DNA of 13,126 nt from Planctomycetota bacterium (GTDB taxonomy: Bacteria; Planctomycetota; Phycisphaerae; Tepidisphaerales; Tepidisphaeraceae), in NCBI GenBank assembly GCA_029777755.1, contig JAKORQ010000270.1, positions 1 through 13,126 of the forward strand. The letters are read 5' to 3'. The position numbers and the translations under genes were made by a program. Each line of letters begins with the position of its first letter. Within the stretch, counting starts at the first letter, position 1. The notes beneath the pieces were generated by a model. It saw nothing but the letters and a program-made list of their open reading frames with translations, was not told where the DNA came from and ran no database searches. Below, in pieces: positions 5,111 to 13,126 of this stretch.

Positions 5111-8100
5111 ATGCAACGAAAACTGAATACGAAGTTCCTGGTGGTGATGACGATAATCGTCGTCGGCGGCCTGCTCGTTCTCATCGTCGGCGGACGATAT
5201 CTGTTCCGTGGCACAGCGCAGAAGCACATCCAGATGGCGGAGCTCTACGAGCGTGAGGGCCGCCTGGCCGACGCCGCCGAGGAATACAAGCTCGCCATCA
5301 GCCTGGATCGCCGCAACCCCGAGATCTACCTGAAGCTTGGTGACGTGGTCCGCCAGCTCACCAGGAGCGACCCTACGCTCGTCGACAAGGACAAGAGCTA
5401 CTGGACGCTGGCGCTGGAGGCCGACCCGAGCTATCTGCCGGCCATGCAGCGACTGTTGGACAGCTACCTGGAAGATGCCCAGCTCTATCCGAATCCTCAC
5501 ACCTTTGGCCGCATCCGCGACGTCTGCTCGCGCATCCTTCACATTGACCCTAACGACAGCCGGGCCAAGTCCAGCCTGCACATTGCCCTTATCCAGAGCT
5601 GGCTGTCGGGCGTGGAAACCTCCGACCAGGAGATCGAGGCAAGCCTGAAGGAGATGGCAGACCTGCAGCAGAGGGATCCGCAGAACCTTGAGGTTCCCTT
5701 CATGTACGCCCGGGCGAAGGTGAAGCAGGCAAAGGAGTTCTTTGCCCGCGATTTCAGGGAAAGAGCCAACAAGGAGATCATCAACGCGGAAGCGGCGATG
5801 CAGGAAGCCATCGCCGCCAACCCTGAGAATCCTCGCGCCCATCTGCGCCATGGCCAGATCATGATGGAGATCGCGGCGCTGTATCGTCGCGATCCCGAGA
5901 AGTTCCGGCAGTTCCGTAACGTTGGCGCTGCGTCCATCACCCGTGCACAGGAACTGGTGAAGAAGGATGAGTCGGCGTTCCTGGAAGTGAACATGGCGGC
6001 CGCTCTGCTGGCGCACCAGGAACAGCGAATCGAGGATGCCGACAAGATCTACCGTGAGATGCTCGGGAAATATCCCGATGACCGCAGCATCCGCATCGCC
6101 TATGCCCAGCTCCTGGCAACTGACCCCAACCGGCGCGATGAAGCGATCTCGCTGCTGGAGGAGAATGTCAATAACGATGCCACGTTGATCGGTGCCCGCG
6201 TTCGCCTGCGTGCCGACATGGAGATCCGGACGCAACTGGTGCTGGCCGGGCTGCGCATCGACGCTCTCGCCGCTTCCAAGGATGACGCCCAGAAGGAACA
6301 GCTTCTCCAGAAGATCAACCAGCACCTGACCGAGATCTACAACCGGCAGGGCGAGTCGCCTGAGTATCTGCGCCTCAAGGGACGCCTGTTCCAGGCGCAG
6401 AACCAGTTCGTCGACGCCATCCAGACCTACAACCGCGCCGCCGCCATGCTGGCCCAGCTTGGGCGGCCGCAGGACGACGACATGATGTACCAGCTGGCCC
6501 GCGTGTATATCGCGGCCCAGCAGACCGGCGAAGCCCGCACGATCCTTGAGGAGATCGTGCGCAAGTACGAGATGTTCAACCCGGCCCGCATCCTGTTGTG
6601 CCGGGTGCTGCTGGCCGAGGGAAGCCGCGAGGCGGCCATCCCTCACCTCCGTTATCTCGAGCAGGTCGCCCCGGATGATCCCCAGGTGACGGCGCTGCTG
6701 TTGTCGGCCGCCCGGGGCGAGCCGGACTCGGTCAAGACCAGCGAGCTTCTCGACAAGCTACCCGAGGGCACTCGCGCCGAGAAGATCGCCAAGGCTCGCG
6801 CCGCCATGGAAGCCGGCCAGGTGACCGTGTCTCACCGCATCGCCAACGAACTGCTGCTTGAGACCCCTGGCGATGAGGAGGCAGCGCAGATCGCCATCCA
6901 GTCGCTGCTACGTGAGAACAAGTCAGAAGACGCCAGGAAGATCATCGAGGACTCGCTGGCGGCCAATCCCGAGAGCCGCTCGCTCAAGCTGATGAAGGCG
7001 CAGCTCGACGGCAGCGGCGAGCAACTCGTCGAGGTGCTTGAGGAGAACGTCGAGCAAATCAAGGATGAGTTCACGCGCGAACTGGCAAAGGCTCGCCTGG
7101 CCGAGGCCCGTGGCCAGCTCGAGGAGGCGCACACGCACCTGAAGCGGGCCGAGGAGATCAAGCCGGATTCGCCGGAGGTGTGGGACCAGCTCTTCCAGCA
7201 TTACGCCCGCACCAAGGAGTGGGACAAGCTCCAGCAGTACATGGACAAGCTGACGGCGGCCAACCACGATCGCGCCAACGGCCTGCTGTACCAGTTCCGC
7301 CTGCAGATGGCGAAGAACGAGGTCGAGGAGGCCGTGGAGACGGCCCGGCAGCTTACCGCCCGCCTGCCGGAGTTTGCCCAGAGCTGGCTGGCGCTGGCTC
7401 AGGGCCTACAGTCGGCACGCAAGTATGATGAGGCCCGCGAAGCCTACCTGCGCGTGCTGGAGAAGCAGGCGATGAACCTGGAGGCCTATCGTGGCCTGGT
7501 GCAGACCTGCTACCTGCTTCGCCGCTATGACGACGCCGGCCGATACATCGCCGATGCCCGCAAGCGCATGCCCTCGAATCTCCTGCTTCGCAACATGGAG
7601 ATCGAGCACGAGCTGAACTTCGGTCGGCCGGAGCGTGTTATCGGCCTGCTGGAAGAGGAAGCCGCCAAGCGGCAGGAACAGCCCGAGGCCTGGCTGACGC
7701 TGGGACGTGCCTATGAGCGCATCCTGCAGCGCAAGGCCTCGCGCGGCGACGATGAAGTCCGCAAGTGGGCCACCAAGCTGCGCGACCATTTCGCCAAGGC
7801 GTTTGAGCGCTGGCCGGAGAATCCCGACTTCGCGGGTCGCTACGCTGATGCCTGCGTCTTCCTCAACGATCGCCCGGCGGCCGAGAAGGTATTGCAGGCG
7901 CACGCCAGCAAGACCAACTACAGCTCCGAGTCGGTGATCATGCTCGCCGATTACTACCTCCGCGGCGGCGAGTTCAACCATGCGGAAATGACCATCCGCA
8001 AGGCCCTGGAGCAGAACTCCGCCGACATGGGCCTGTGGAAGCGGCTCGCCGGCATCCAGTTGACCGCCGGCCGGCCGGATGACGCCCTCAAGACGCTCGG

Positions 8101-9700
8101 TTCAGCTCCTGACCAGGATGCGGTCCTGATGCAGAAGCTGGAGATCATGCTCAACACCGGCAAGATTGCCGAGGCCAAGAGCATGATCCAGCAGGCACTC
8201 AAGACCCGTGGCGAGGACTTCGGCCTGGTGAATGCCCAGGCTTATATCGCGCTGCAGGAGAACGACCTGGCTGCTGCTCGCGCTTTTGCCGACAAGTCGC
8301 TGATGCTCAAGCCGAACAACCCGATCGCTCTGCATCAGCGTGCGCTGGTGAAGCTGCGTGAAGAGCAGCCGGACGTCTCCGGTGCGATCGTCGACCTGAA
8401 GGTGGCGATCCAGCAGGCTCCCACCAACGTCGAGCTGCGCCTGACCGCCTCGGAGGCTTACCTCAGACGGCGTGATCGCGACAGCGCCATCCGCGAACTG
8501 GAGGTTGCCTCCAGCATCGCGCCGCGCAATCAGACAGTCTGGTCGCGACTGATGGACCTGTACCTAGATTCCACGCCTCCGCGGCTGGAGGATGCCCGCC
8601 AGCTTATCGACCAGGTGCGTGCGGCCGGTGGTGGTGACCTGGAACTGACCGTCCGGGCGGCCCGGGTGGCACAGCTTCGCCGCGATGCCGGCGTTGCCAT
8701 CACCGAGATGCGTCGCGCGATCTCCATGTCCAACGGCAACCCGGTGCTGATCCGCGATTACATGGTTATGCTGCTGGACCTGCAGCAGTATGATCACCTG
8801 CTGAAGGAATCGGAGCAGTTGCTGGAGCAGGCGCCCAATGTCTGGTGGGTGCGTGACCTTCGCGCTACCGCCAAGTCGCGCCTTGGCCGCAAGGATGACG
8901 CCCTGAACGAATGGGAGCAGGCGATTGTTCTGGCCGACAAGGGGGATGACCCCAACGCGCCGCTGATGATTATGCAGCGCATAGCCCAGGAATTGGGCGT
9001 GGCGAAGGTCATGCCCGATGTCCTGGATCGTGCCAAGCGCGACCCTCGCTGGGTGATGTTTGCGGCATGGCTGTACCAATCGGAACGTGATTGGCACAAC
9101 GCGGTCAAGATGGTTGACCAGGCGCTCTCCCAGATCGATCAGCTTTCCCAGGAGGATCAGCACAGGGCGCTGCAGGTGGCCGGTGCGGTCTACCTTTCCG
9201 CCCAGCCTCCGCTGGCCGAGAAGGCGATCGATGTATACAACAAATTGCTCGAGCGCGACCCGGAAGATCTGCTTACCCTGAACAACCTGGCGTGCTTGTA
9301 CATAGATAATGTATCGCCGTCTCAGCCGGCCAAGGCACTTGAGTACAGCCAGCGTGCTTACGACGTGATGCGTAAGCGCGGGCTTACCGAGCCGCTGGTG
9401 ATGGATACCCACGGGTGGGTCCTGGCTAACAATGGCAAGGTGCAGGAAGGCATCGTGCTGCTGCAGGAAGTGGTGCAGCGCCGCTCGTTCCTGGAGGCCC
9501 GTTACCATCTGGCCGAGGCTTACCTGAAGGGTAAGTACGTTGACTCGGCCATCCGTCAGCTCAACGAGGCCAACCAGCTGATCAGCGAGGCCGAGGCGCG
9601 CAGGCAGCCCGTCGACCCGCAAATGAAGGCGAAGGTCGAGCAGGCGATGGCCCGGGCGGTCGCACTGTCAAAGGAAGAGGGAGATGTCGCCAACCCGTGA
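5111..9700 (+). CDS. Giant membrane-anchored TPR-repeat protein (PrsT-like scaffold)
   Basis: This 1529-residue protein has a short basic N-terminus, one hydrophobic anchor (about 9-28) and then tetratricopeptide repeats almost to the end. The first clear unit is AELYEREGRLADAAEEYKLA, closely followed by NPEIYLKLGD. The last units include LNNLACLYID, the DTHGWVLANNGKVQEG motif and EARYHLAEAYLKG. That DT-x-GW near the C-terminus is typical of TPR proteins in exosortase/PEP-CTERM loci such as PrsT, which supports a scaffold role. Here the anchor is a transmembrane segment with no lipobox, and the length is well above the roughly 900 residues I associate with PrsT. There is no C-terminal beta-barrel of the BcsC/PgaA/PelB kind; the protein ends in a charged helix. 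The bulk is probably periplasmic, where it could bridge the inner-membrane kinase/exosortase and the outer-membrane OPX channel. AGAGGA is 8 bases before the ATG. The binding partners are unknown. Confidence 0.88.
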   Translation: MQRKLNTKFLVVMTIIVVGGLLVLIVGGRYLFRGTAQKHIQMAELYEREGRLADAAEEYKLAISLDRRNPEIYLKLGDVVRQLTRSDPTLVDKDKSYWTLALEADPSYLPAMQRLLDSYLEDAQLYPNPHTFGRIRDVCSRILHIDPNDSRAKSSLHIALIQSWLSGVETSDQEIEASLKEMADLQQRDPQNLEVPFMYARAKVKQAKEFFARDFRERANKEIINAEAAMQEAIAANPENPRAHLRHGQIMMEIAALYRRDPEKFRQFRNVGAASITRAQELVKKDESAFLEVNMAAALLAHQEQRIEDADKIYREMLGKYPDDRSIRIAYAQLLATDPNRRDEAISLLEENVNNDATLIGARVRLRADMEIRTQLVLAGLRIDALAASKDDAQKEQLLQKINQHLTEIYNRQGESPEYLRLKGRLFQAQNQFVDAIQTYNRAAAMLAQLGRPQDDDMMYQLARVYIAAQQTGEARTILEEIVRKYEMFNPARILLCRVLLAEGSREAAIPHLRYLEQVAPDDPQVTALLLSAARGEPDSVKTSELLDKLPEGTRAEKIAKARAAMEAGQVTVSHRIANELLLETPGDEEAAQIAIQSLLRENKSEDARKIIEDSLAANPESRSLKLMKAQLDGSGEQLVEVLEENVEQIKDEFTRELAKARLAEARGQLEEAHTHLKRAEEIKPDSPEVWDQLFQHYARTKEWDKLQQYMDKLTAANHDRANGLLYQFRLQMAKNEVEEAVETARQLTARLPEFAQSWLALAQGLQSARKYDEAREAYLRVLEKQAMNLEAYRGLVQTCYLLRRYDDAGRYIADARKRMPSNLLLRNMEIEHELNFGRPERVIGLLEEEAAKRQEQPEAWLTLGRAYERILQRKASRGDDEVRKWATKLRDHFAKAFERWPENPDFAGRYADACVFLNDRPAAEKVLQAHASKTNYSSESVIMLADYYLRGGEFNHAEMTIRKALEQNSADMGLWKRLAGIQLTAGRPDDALKTLGSAPDQDAVLMQKLEIMLNTGKIAEAKSMIQQALKTRGEDFGLVNAQAYIALQENDLAAARAFADKSLMLKPNNPIALHQRALVKLREEQPDVSGAIVDLKVAIQQAPTNVELRLTASEAYLRRRDRDSAIRELEVASSIAPRNQTVWSRLMDLYLDSTPPRLEDARQLIDQVRAAGGGDLELTVRAARVAQLRRDAGVAITEMRRAISMSNGNPVLIRDYMVMLLDLQQYDHLLKESEQLLEQAPNVWWVRDLRATAKSRLGRKDDALNEWEQAIVLADKGDDPNAPLMIMQRIAQELGVAKVMPDVLDRAKRDPRWVMFAAWLYQSERDWHNAVKMVDQALSQIDQLSQEDQHRALQVAGAVYLSAQPPLAEKAIDVYNKLLERDPEDLLTLNNLACLYIDNVSPSQPAKALEYSQRAYDVMRKRGLTEPLVMDTHGWVLANNGKVQEGIVLLQEVVQRRSFLEARYHLAEAYLKGKYVDSAIRQLNEANQLISEAEARRQPVDPQMKAKVEQAMARAVALSKEEGDVANP

Positions 9701-9820
9701 GCGATGTCACAGGATATCCGAATGTTGGAAACAGAGGTTTAGCCCATCTTGCTGAATCGTTCGGTTATGGGATACTGACCGGATTGACTTTTCAGCAGAC
9801 ACGATGTGTGAGGAGTTAGT

Positions 9821-12058
9821 ATGACGACGTTGCCGCAAACGACAACGGTAAGAGTGCCCAGGGCGACCGGTCCCTCGGCCTTGATGGTGCCCGGGATGGG
9901 CATCCCACAGGGACCAGTTCAGCCAATGGCGGCGCAGATGTCGGGAGCTGACGTGTGGCGCGTGATTCGCGCCAACATGATGCTGATCATCTGTACGGTC
10001 GCGGTATTCCTGCTGCTGGGCATTGTCGCTTACTTCTGGTTGGCCAAATACCATCCGCGATACACCGCTGTCGGCCTTATTGAGGTTCAGCCGCAGGTGA
10101 TCATCGACCCGCTGCTCTCTGGCAGTGGTCGGCCGCTCGATCGAAACGCCATCGAACTGGAGCAGCGCACCCAGGCTCAGCTCCTGAAGCATGACTCGCT
10201 CCTGTCCAACGTCCTCACCCGCAGCACCGAGCTTCGCAGCACCAACTGGTTTGCGGAGCTCAACGGCGACGTCCGCCTGGCGAAGGAAGACCTTCTTTCC
10301 CGCCTCTCCATCACACCGATCGTCGACACAAAGCTGATCATGGTCTCCGCCTCCTATAAGGACCCTCGCGACGCGAAGGTCATGGTGGAGCAGCTGGTCG
10401 ATCAGCACCTGCGACAGCAGAGTGAAAACCGCCGCAACGTTGAGCTTCGCCGCAGCCAGGCGCTCAACGAGATGCGCAACATCAACCAGATCCGCCTGAA
10501 CGAGCTGAATGAGCAGCTCCGTCTGCGCGGCAGCAAGCTCGCGGTTGACGCCATGGGCGTGCCCGGCCACCTGGTCGCCATCGAGCAGCAGGCCGGCCGT
10601 CTCGTCACCCAGCTGGTGGAGCAGGAGAGCCGCCTCGAGGCAGCCCGCACTGCTTACGAGCGTGCCATCGCCCAGCTTGAGGCCGGGCAGGATCCGGCCG
10701 AGATCGACGAGATGATCGCCCGCGACGGTATGCTCAATGGCTATCGCCAGAACGTCGACATGATCGACGTGCAGCTTGCCGAGATGGCCAAGCTTGGCCC
10801 GGACCATCCGGTCGTCAAGCAGCTCAACGATCGTCGCGAGGCGCTGCTGAAGAAGTATGACGATCTGCGTGCCGAGCAGGCCTCGAAGTATCGTGCGGCC
10901 TATCTGGATCGCCTGAAGGCGGCCATGGCCATCGAGGAGCTGGCGGTCGAGCGCATGAGCAAGCAGCTTGAGAGCGTCAGGACCGACCTGGCCGCCCTCA
11001 CCGCTGACCTGAACAGCTACCTGGTCCTGCTGGAAGAGCAGAAGACCGTCCGTGACACCCTCACCAAGATCGGTAAGGAACTGGAAGACATTCGTGCCTA
11101 TCAGTCCCGCGCTGACCAGGCCGGCGTGTTCTGGTCGCAGCGTCCTGACGTGCCGGATACCCGCAGCTTCCCCAAGCTGCCGATCACTCTGGCCCTGTCG
11201 GTGATGCTGGGACTGGCCCTGAGCCTTGGCTTGGCCTTCCTCCGCGAGATGCTCGATACCTCGGTCAAGAGTCCGCGTGATATCGCCCGCATCGGTCAGC
11301 TCAATATGCTGGGCATCGTGCCCGATGAAGAGGACGACCCGCAGATCGCCGGCGTGCGTCTGCCGCTGGCCATCTTTGAGGCCCCGCACTCGATCGTCGC
11401 CGAGCAGCTTCGCCAGATCCGTACTCGACTGCAGCACTCGGTTTCGCTGGATACCACCCGCGCCATACTGGTTACCAGTGCTGGCCCGGAGGACGGCAAG
11501 ACCACCATCGCCTGCAACCTGGCCGCCGGCCTGGCCCTCAATGGCCGCCGCATCCTGCTGGTCGACGCCAACTTCCGTCGTCCGCAGTTGCACCAGGTGT
11601 TCAGCGTGGGCAATGACAAGGGCTTCTCCAACGCCCTGGCTGCTCCCGATGAATACGCTCAGTATGTCAAGGAGACCTCGATCCCGAACCTGTCGGTGAT
11701 GGCATGCGGTCCCAAGCCGCCGAACGCTACCGAACTGCTGGAGTCGCAGCTCCTGATTGACTTCATCGACCACGTGCTGGATGACTACGACCATATCGTG
11801 TTCGACTCCGGCCCGCTGCTGTTCGTCTCTGAGTCGGTGGCCCTCGCCCCGCGCGTCGATGGCGTGGTCACGGTGGTGCGTGCCCAGCAGAACAGCCGCG
11901 GTGCTCTGCAGCGTGTTCGCGACACCCTCCGCCAGATCAAGGCGCAGCAGATCGGTGTCGTGCTCAACGCGGTCAAGGCGCAGGGTGGTGGCTACTACGC
12001 CCGCAACATCCGCACCTACTACGAGTACCAGAACGAGACTGCGATCCAGAAGGCGTAA
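9821..12058 (+). CDS. Wzc-like chain-length determinant and tyrosine autokinase (BY-kinase)
   Basis: This 745-residue inner-membrane protein is of the Wzz + BY-kinase type that controls polymerisation and export of exopolysaccharide through cycles of tyrosine autophosphorylation. A Thr/Pro/Met-rich cytoplasmic extension (1-45) precedes TM1 (about 52-74) and a Wzz-type periplasmic region with long coiled-coil helices (about 190-430). TM2 (about 448-470) leads into the kinase. Walker A is GPEDGKTT (555-562, Lys560), Walker A' is LLVDANFRRP (Asp582) and Walker B is IVFDSGP (Asp662). The C-terminus carries five tyrosines in a cluster (Y725, Y726, Y733, Y734, Y736), the usual autophosphorylation substrate. 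Walker B has SGP where many homologues have TPP. A strong GAGGAG (9810-9815) is 5 bases before the ATG. It is the last gene of the block and is followed by a hairpin at 12086. It should pair functionally with the OPX lipoprotein. Confidence 0.94.
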   Translation: MTTLPQTTTVRVPRATGPSALMVPGMGIPQGPVQPMAAQMSGADVWRVIRANMMLIICTVAVFLLLGIVAYFWLAKYHPRYTAVGLIEVQPQVIIDPLLSGSGRPLDRNAIELEQRTQAQLLKHDSLLSNVLTRSTELRSTNWFAELNGDVRLAKEDLLSRLSITPIVDTKLIMVSASYKDPRDAKVMVEQLVDQHLRQQSENRRNVELRRSQALNEMRNINQIRLNELNEQLRLRGSKLAVDAMGVPGHLVAIEQQAGRLVTQLVEQESRLEAARTAYERAIAQLEAGQDPAEIDEMIARDGMLNGYRQNVDMIDVQLAEMAKLGPDHPVVKQLNDRREALLKKYDDLRAEQASKYRAAYLDRLKAAMAIEELAVERMSKQLESVRTDLAALTADLNSYLVLLEEQKTVRDTLTKIGKELEDIRAYQSRADQAGVFWSQRPDVPDTRSFPKLPITLALSVMLGLALSLGLAFLREMLDTSVKSPRDIARIGQLNMLGIVPDEEDDPQIAGVRLPLAIFEAPHSIVAEQLRQIRTRLQHSVSLDTTRAILVTSAGPEDGKTTIACNLAAGLALNGRRILLVDANFRRPQLHQVFSVGNDKGFSNALAAPDEYAQYVKETSIPNLSVMACGPKPPNATELLESQLLIDFIDHVLDDYDHIVFDSGPLLFVSESVALAPRVDGVVTVVRAQQNSRGALQRVRDTLRQIKAQQIGVVLNAVKAQGGGYYARNIRTYYEYQNETAIQKA

Positions 12059-12085
12059 GCCTGTCTCGAGATAGTCATGAAACGA

Positions 12086-12114
12086 GAAGGGCAAGCCCAA
12101 TCGGCTTGCCCTTC
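12086..12114 (+). terminator. Hairpin terminator after the kinase gene
   Basis: A perfect 12-bp stem (GAAGGGCAAGCC / GGCTTGCCCTTC) with a 5-base loop starts 28 bases after the kinase stop codon. It lacks a long T-run on either strand, so the efficiency of termination is uncertain. Its position at the end of the block makes a terminator role likely. Confidence 0.7.
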
Positions 12115-12158
12115 ATGCATTCTGCGGCAGGGGGGATCGTCCACCAGATGCACAAACA

Positions 12159-12191
12159 CGAACAGCAGGCTGGAGCTCGGCCTGCTGTTCG
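12159..12191 (-). terminator. Hairpin terminator after nuoB
   Basis: A perfect 12-bp stem (CGAACAGCAGGC / GCCTGCTGTTCG) with a 9-base loop lies 26 bases beyond the nuoB stop codon. In the nuoB direction it is followed by the T-rich sequence TGTTTGTG. Together with the hairpin at 12086-12114 it insulates the two convergent units. Confidence 0.7.
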
Positions 12192-12217
12192 CGACTATCG
12201 CTTGTCTGGATACTTGC

Positions 12218-12709
12218 CTATGCCGTCTTTCGGGCGATGGAGGTTTTGCGGATCTTGTCCTGCAGCCGCATTAGTCCTTCGAGCAGGGCTTCCGGGCGAG
12301 GGGGGCACCCGGGGACGTAGACGTCCACCGGCACCACCAGGTCGACACCCTTGACCACGTTGTAACCGTACTTGAAGTAGGGGCCGCCGCCGACCGTGCA
12401 AGCGCCCATGGCGATGACATATTTGGGGTCAGGCATCTGGTCATAGAGGCGCTTGACGCGCTCCGCCATCTTGTAGTTTACCGTGCCGGCCACGATCATC
12501 AGGTCGGCCTGACGGGGGCTGGCGCTGAACTTCTCAGAGCCGAACCGGGCAATGTCAAACCGGGCACCGCCGACCGCCATCATCTCGATGGCGCAGCACG
12601 CCAATCCGAAGCTCAGAGGCCAGAGACTGTTCGATCTGCCCCAGTTGATGAAGTAATCCATGCTGGTGACGATCAGGCCTTCTTCGAAGCGGTTCTCAAT
12701 CCACGGCAT
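12218..12709 (-). CDS. nuoB: NADH-quinone oxidoreductase subunit B (NuoB)
   Basis: This 163-residue protein is the complex I subunit that holds the terminal iron-sulfur cluster N2 and passes electrons to quinone at the membrane interface. All four cluster ligands are present: the adjacent pair in FGLACCAIEMMA, the single cysteine in AMGACTVGGGPY and the one in VPGCPPRPEALLEG. The early WGRSNSLWP segment and the overall length are normal for the family. The ATG at 12709-12707 has AAGGA (12720-12716) 6 bases upstream. The gene stands alone: no nuoA precedes it and no nuoC follows. Upstream is an unrelated barrel-like gene, and downstream are a terminator and the convergent kinase gene. A good sigma-70-type promoter sits just before it. 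The identification is very secure; whether a full complex I is encoded elsewhere cannot be told from this window. Confidence 0.97.
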   Translation of the reverse strand: MPWIENRFEEGLIVTSMDYFINWGRSNSLWPLSFGLACCAIEMMAVGGARFDIARFGSEKFSASPRQADLMIVAGTVNYKMAERVKRLYDQMPDPKYVIAMGACTVGGGPYFKYGYNVVKGVDLVVPVDVYVPGCPPRPEALLEGLMRLQDKIRKTSIARKTA

Positions 12710-12746
12710 CAGTAATCCTTGCTCGGTCTAGCTCTTGGAAACCTCT

Positions 12747-12775
12747 ATTATTGACCACATTGTCCTTTTCCTCAA
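12747..12775 (-). promoter_or_regulatory. Sigma-70-type promoter for nuoB
   Basis: Read on the minus strand, TTGAGG (12775-12770) and AATAAT (12752-12747) are separated by exactly 17 bases, matching the -35 and -10 consensus at four and five of six positions. The predicted start is about 30 bases before the nuoB ATG, a sensible leader length. It suggests that nuoB is transcribed on its own. Confidence 0.55.
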
Positions 12776-12821
12776 GCACGCCCCCGGGCATATGTGGAAT
12801 CATTTACACCCGCCGCGTGCC

Positions 12822-13126
12822 CTATAGGTCGATGCGCAGACCGACCTCAATGCTCTGGACGGCCGGCAGGCCCAGGTCATCCCCGCGGGTGCTGGTGGAG
12901 AAAGTTGCTCCGCTGGTATTGCTGCGCACATCCACATCCGCATCCAGCGGCACCCAGATGCGGTATCCGATGATCGCATGCACGCGGTCGACCACCTTGA
13001 TATCCAGCCCGGCCATGAACTGAACGCACACGGCCGCGCTGTCGGCATCCAGCTTGTACCTGCTCCCGTCAGCCAGCACGGCCGAGGCGTCGAAATCGAT
13101 TGCCGCGATCCCCACGCCGCCCCCGA
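12822..13126 (-). CDS. C-terminal part of a probable outer-membrane beta-barrel protein, runs off the right edge
   Basis: An open frame of about 100 residues enters from the right edge and ends at TAG (12824-12822). The sequence alternates polar and hydrophobic residues in strand-like stretches (YKLDADSAAVCVQFMAGLDIKV, split by turns, then VHAIIGYRIWVPL) and finishes with VEVGLRIDL or a close variant (SIEVGLRIDL), as the last strand of an outer-membrane barrel would. The frame continues upstream of the GTG at 13115 as Gly-rich codons, so that GTG is probably not the true start. The family is not recognised, and the barrel assignment is inference from the pattern only. It is 112 bp upstream of nuoB in the same direction, but nuoB has its own promoter. 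No terminator was seen in that gap. Confidence 0.5.
   Translation of the reverse strand, partial: GGGVGIAAIDFDASAVLADGSRYKLDADSAAVCVQFMAGLDIKVVDRVHAIIGYRIWVPLDADVDVRSNTSGATFSTSTRGDDLGLPAVQSIEVGLRIDL

Noticed and set aside
5021..6646. 541-residue open frame on the minus strand
   Set aside because: It lies antisense to the TPR gene. Its Leu/His/Arg/Gly-rich composition is typical of the complementary strand of a high-GC, high-GC3 gene, and it shows no recognisable domain.
8564..9622. 352-residue open frame on the minus strand
   Set aside because: It is another antisense shadow of the TPR gene, with biased composition and no motif.
9748..9790. TTGCTG-N16-GATACT as a promoter before the kinase gene
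   Set aside because: Both elements match the consensus poorly. The gap is only 120 bp, so read-through from the TPR gene is just as plausible.
2956..12058. Possible PEP-CTERM substrate within the exosortase block
   Set aside because: None of the plus-strand proteins ends in a short motif, hydrophobic helix and basic tail.
9707..12100. 797-residue open frame on the minus strand
   Set aside because: It is a complete antisense shadow of the tyrosine-kinase gene, whose domains are unmistakable on the plus strand. Stop codons are rare opposite GC-rich codons.

Overview
The window comes from a high-GC, diderm (Gram-negative type) bacterium. The likeliest source is a member of the Planctomycetota, possibly a Phycisphaerae-like lineage. 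That placement is inference: it rests on the DnaK N-terminal half, which carries a GRRH...EEKMVPY segment of the kind I associate with planctomycete DnaKs, and on an exosortase locus next to a solitary nuoB. No rRNA, tRNA, CRISPR array, insertion sequence or phage gene was seen.

Layout. At the left edge the first 256 codons of dnaK run leftward off the window. Its upstream region holds an excellent sigma-54 (-24/-12) promoter match, a leader hairpin and a dyad. Divergent from dnaK is a block of five rightward genes (1216-12058): an outer-membrane polysaccharide export (OPX/Wza-like) lipoprotein, an exosortase with an intact Cys/Arg/His triad, an EpsI-family (DUF3485-type) protein that overlaps the exosortase by one base, a 1529-residue membrane-anchored TPR protein, and a Wzz/Wzc-like bacterial tyrosine autokinase with a C-terminal tyrosine cluster. 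A 225-bp gap inside the block carries a strong hairpin, a pair of 13-bp direct repeats and a second hairpin. Two strong hairpins close the convergent junction with nuoB, a leftward, apparently single-gene unit with its own sigma-70-type promoter. At the right edge is the C-terminal part of an unidentified leftward protein that looks like an outer-membrane beta-barrel.

How the genes may work together. The OPX lipoprotein and the Wzc-like kinase are the outer- and inner-membrane parts of a Wzx/Wzy-type exopolysaccharide export machine. The exosortase and EpsI-type protein belong to the system that recognises C-terminal PEP-CTERM-like sorting tails on exported proteins. The giant TPR protein resembles PrsT-type scaffolds from exosortase loci. 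The inferred product is a coupled system for secreting a polysaccharide and sorting proteins to the cell surface. The window contains no glycosyltransferase, flippase, polymerase or recognisable sorted substrate, so those must be encoded elsewhere.

The most notable observations are the sigma-54-type promoter and structured leader of dnaK, the compact exosortase/OPX/TPR/kinase block, the roughly 120-residue acidic insertion splitting an SLBB domain of the OPX protein, the paired 13-bp repeats upstream of the exosortase, and the solitary nuoB.
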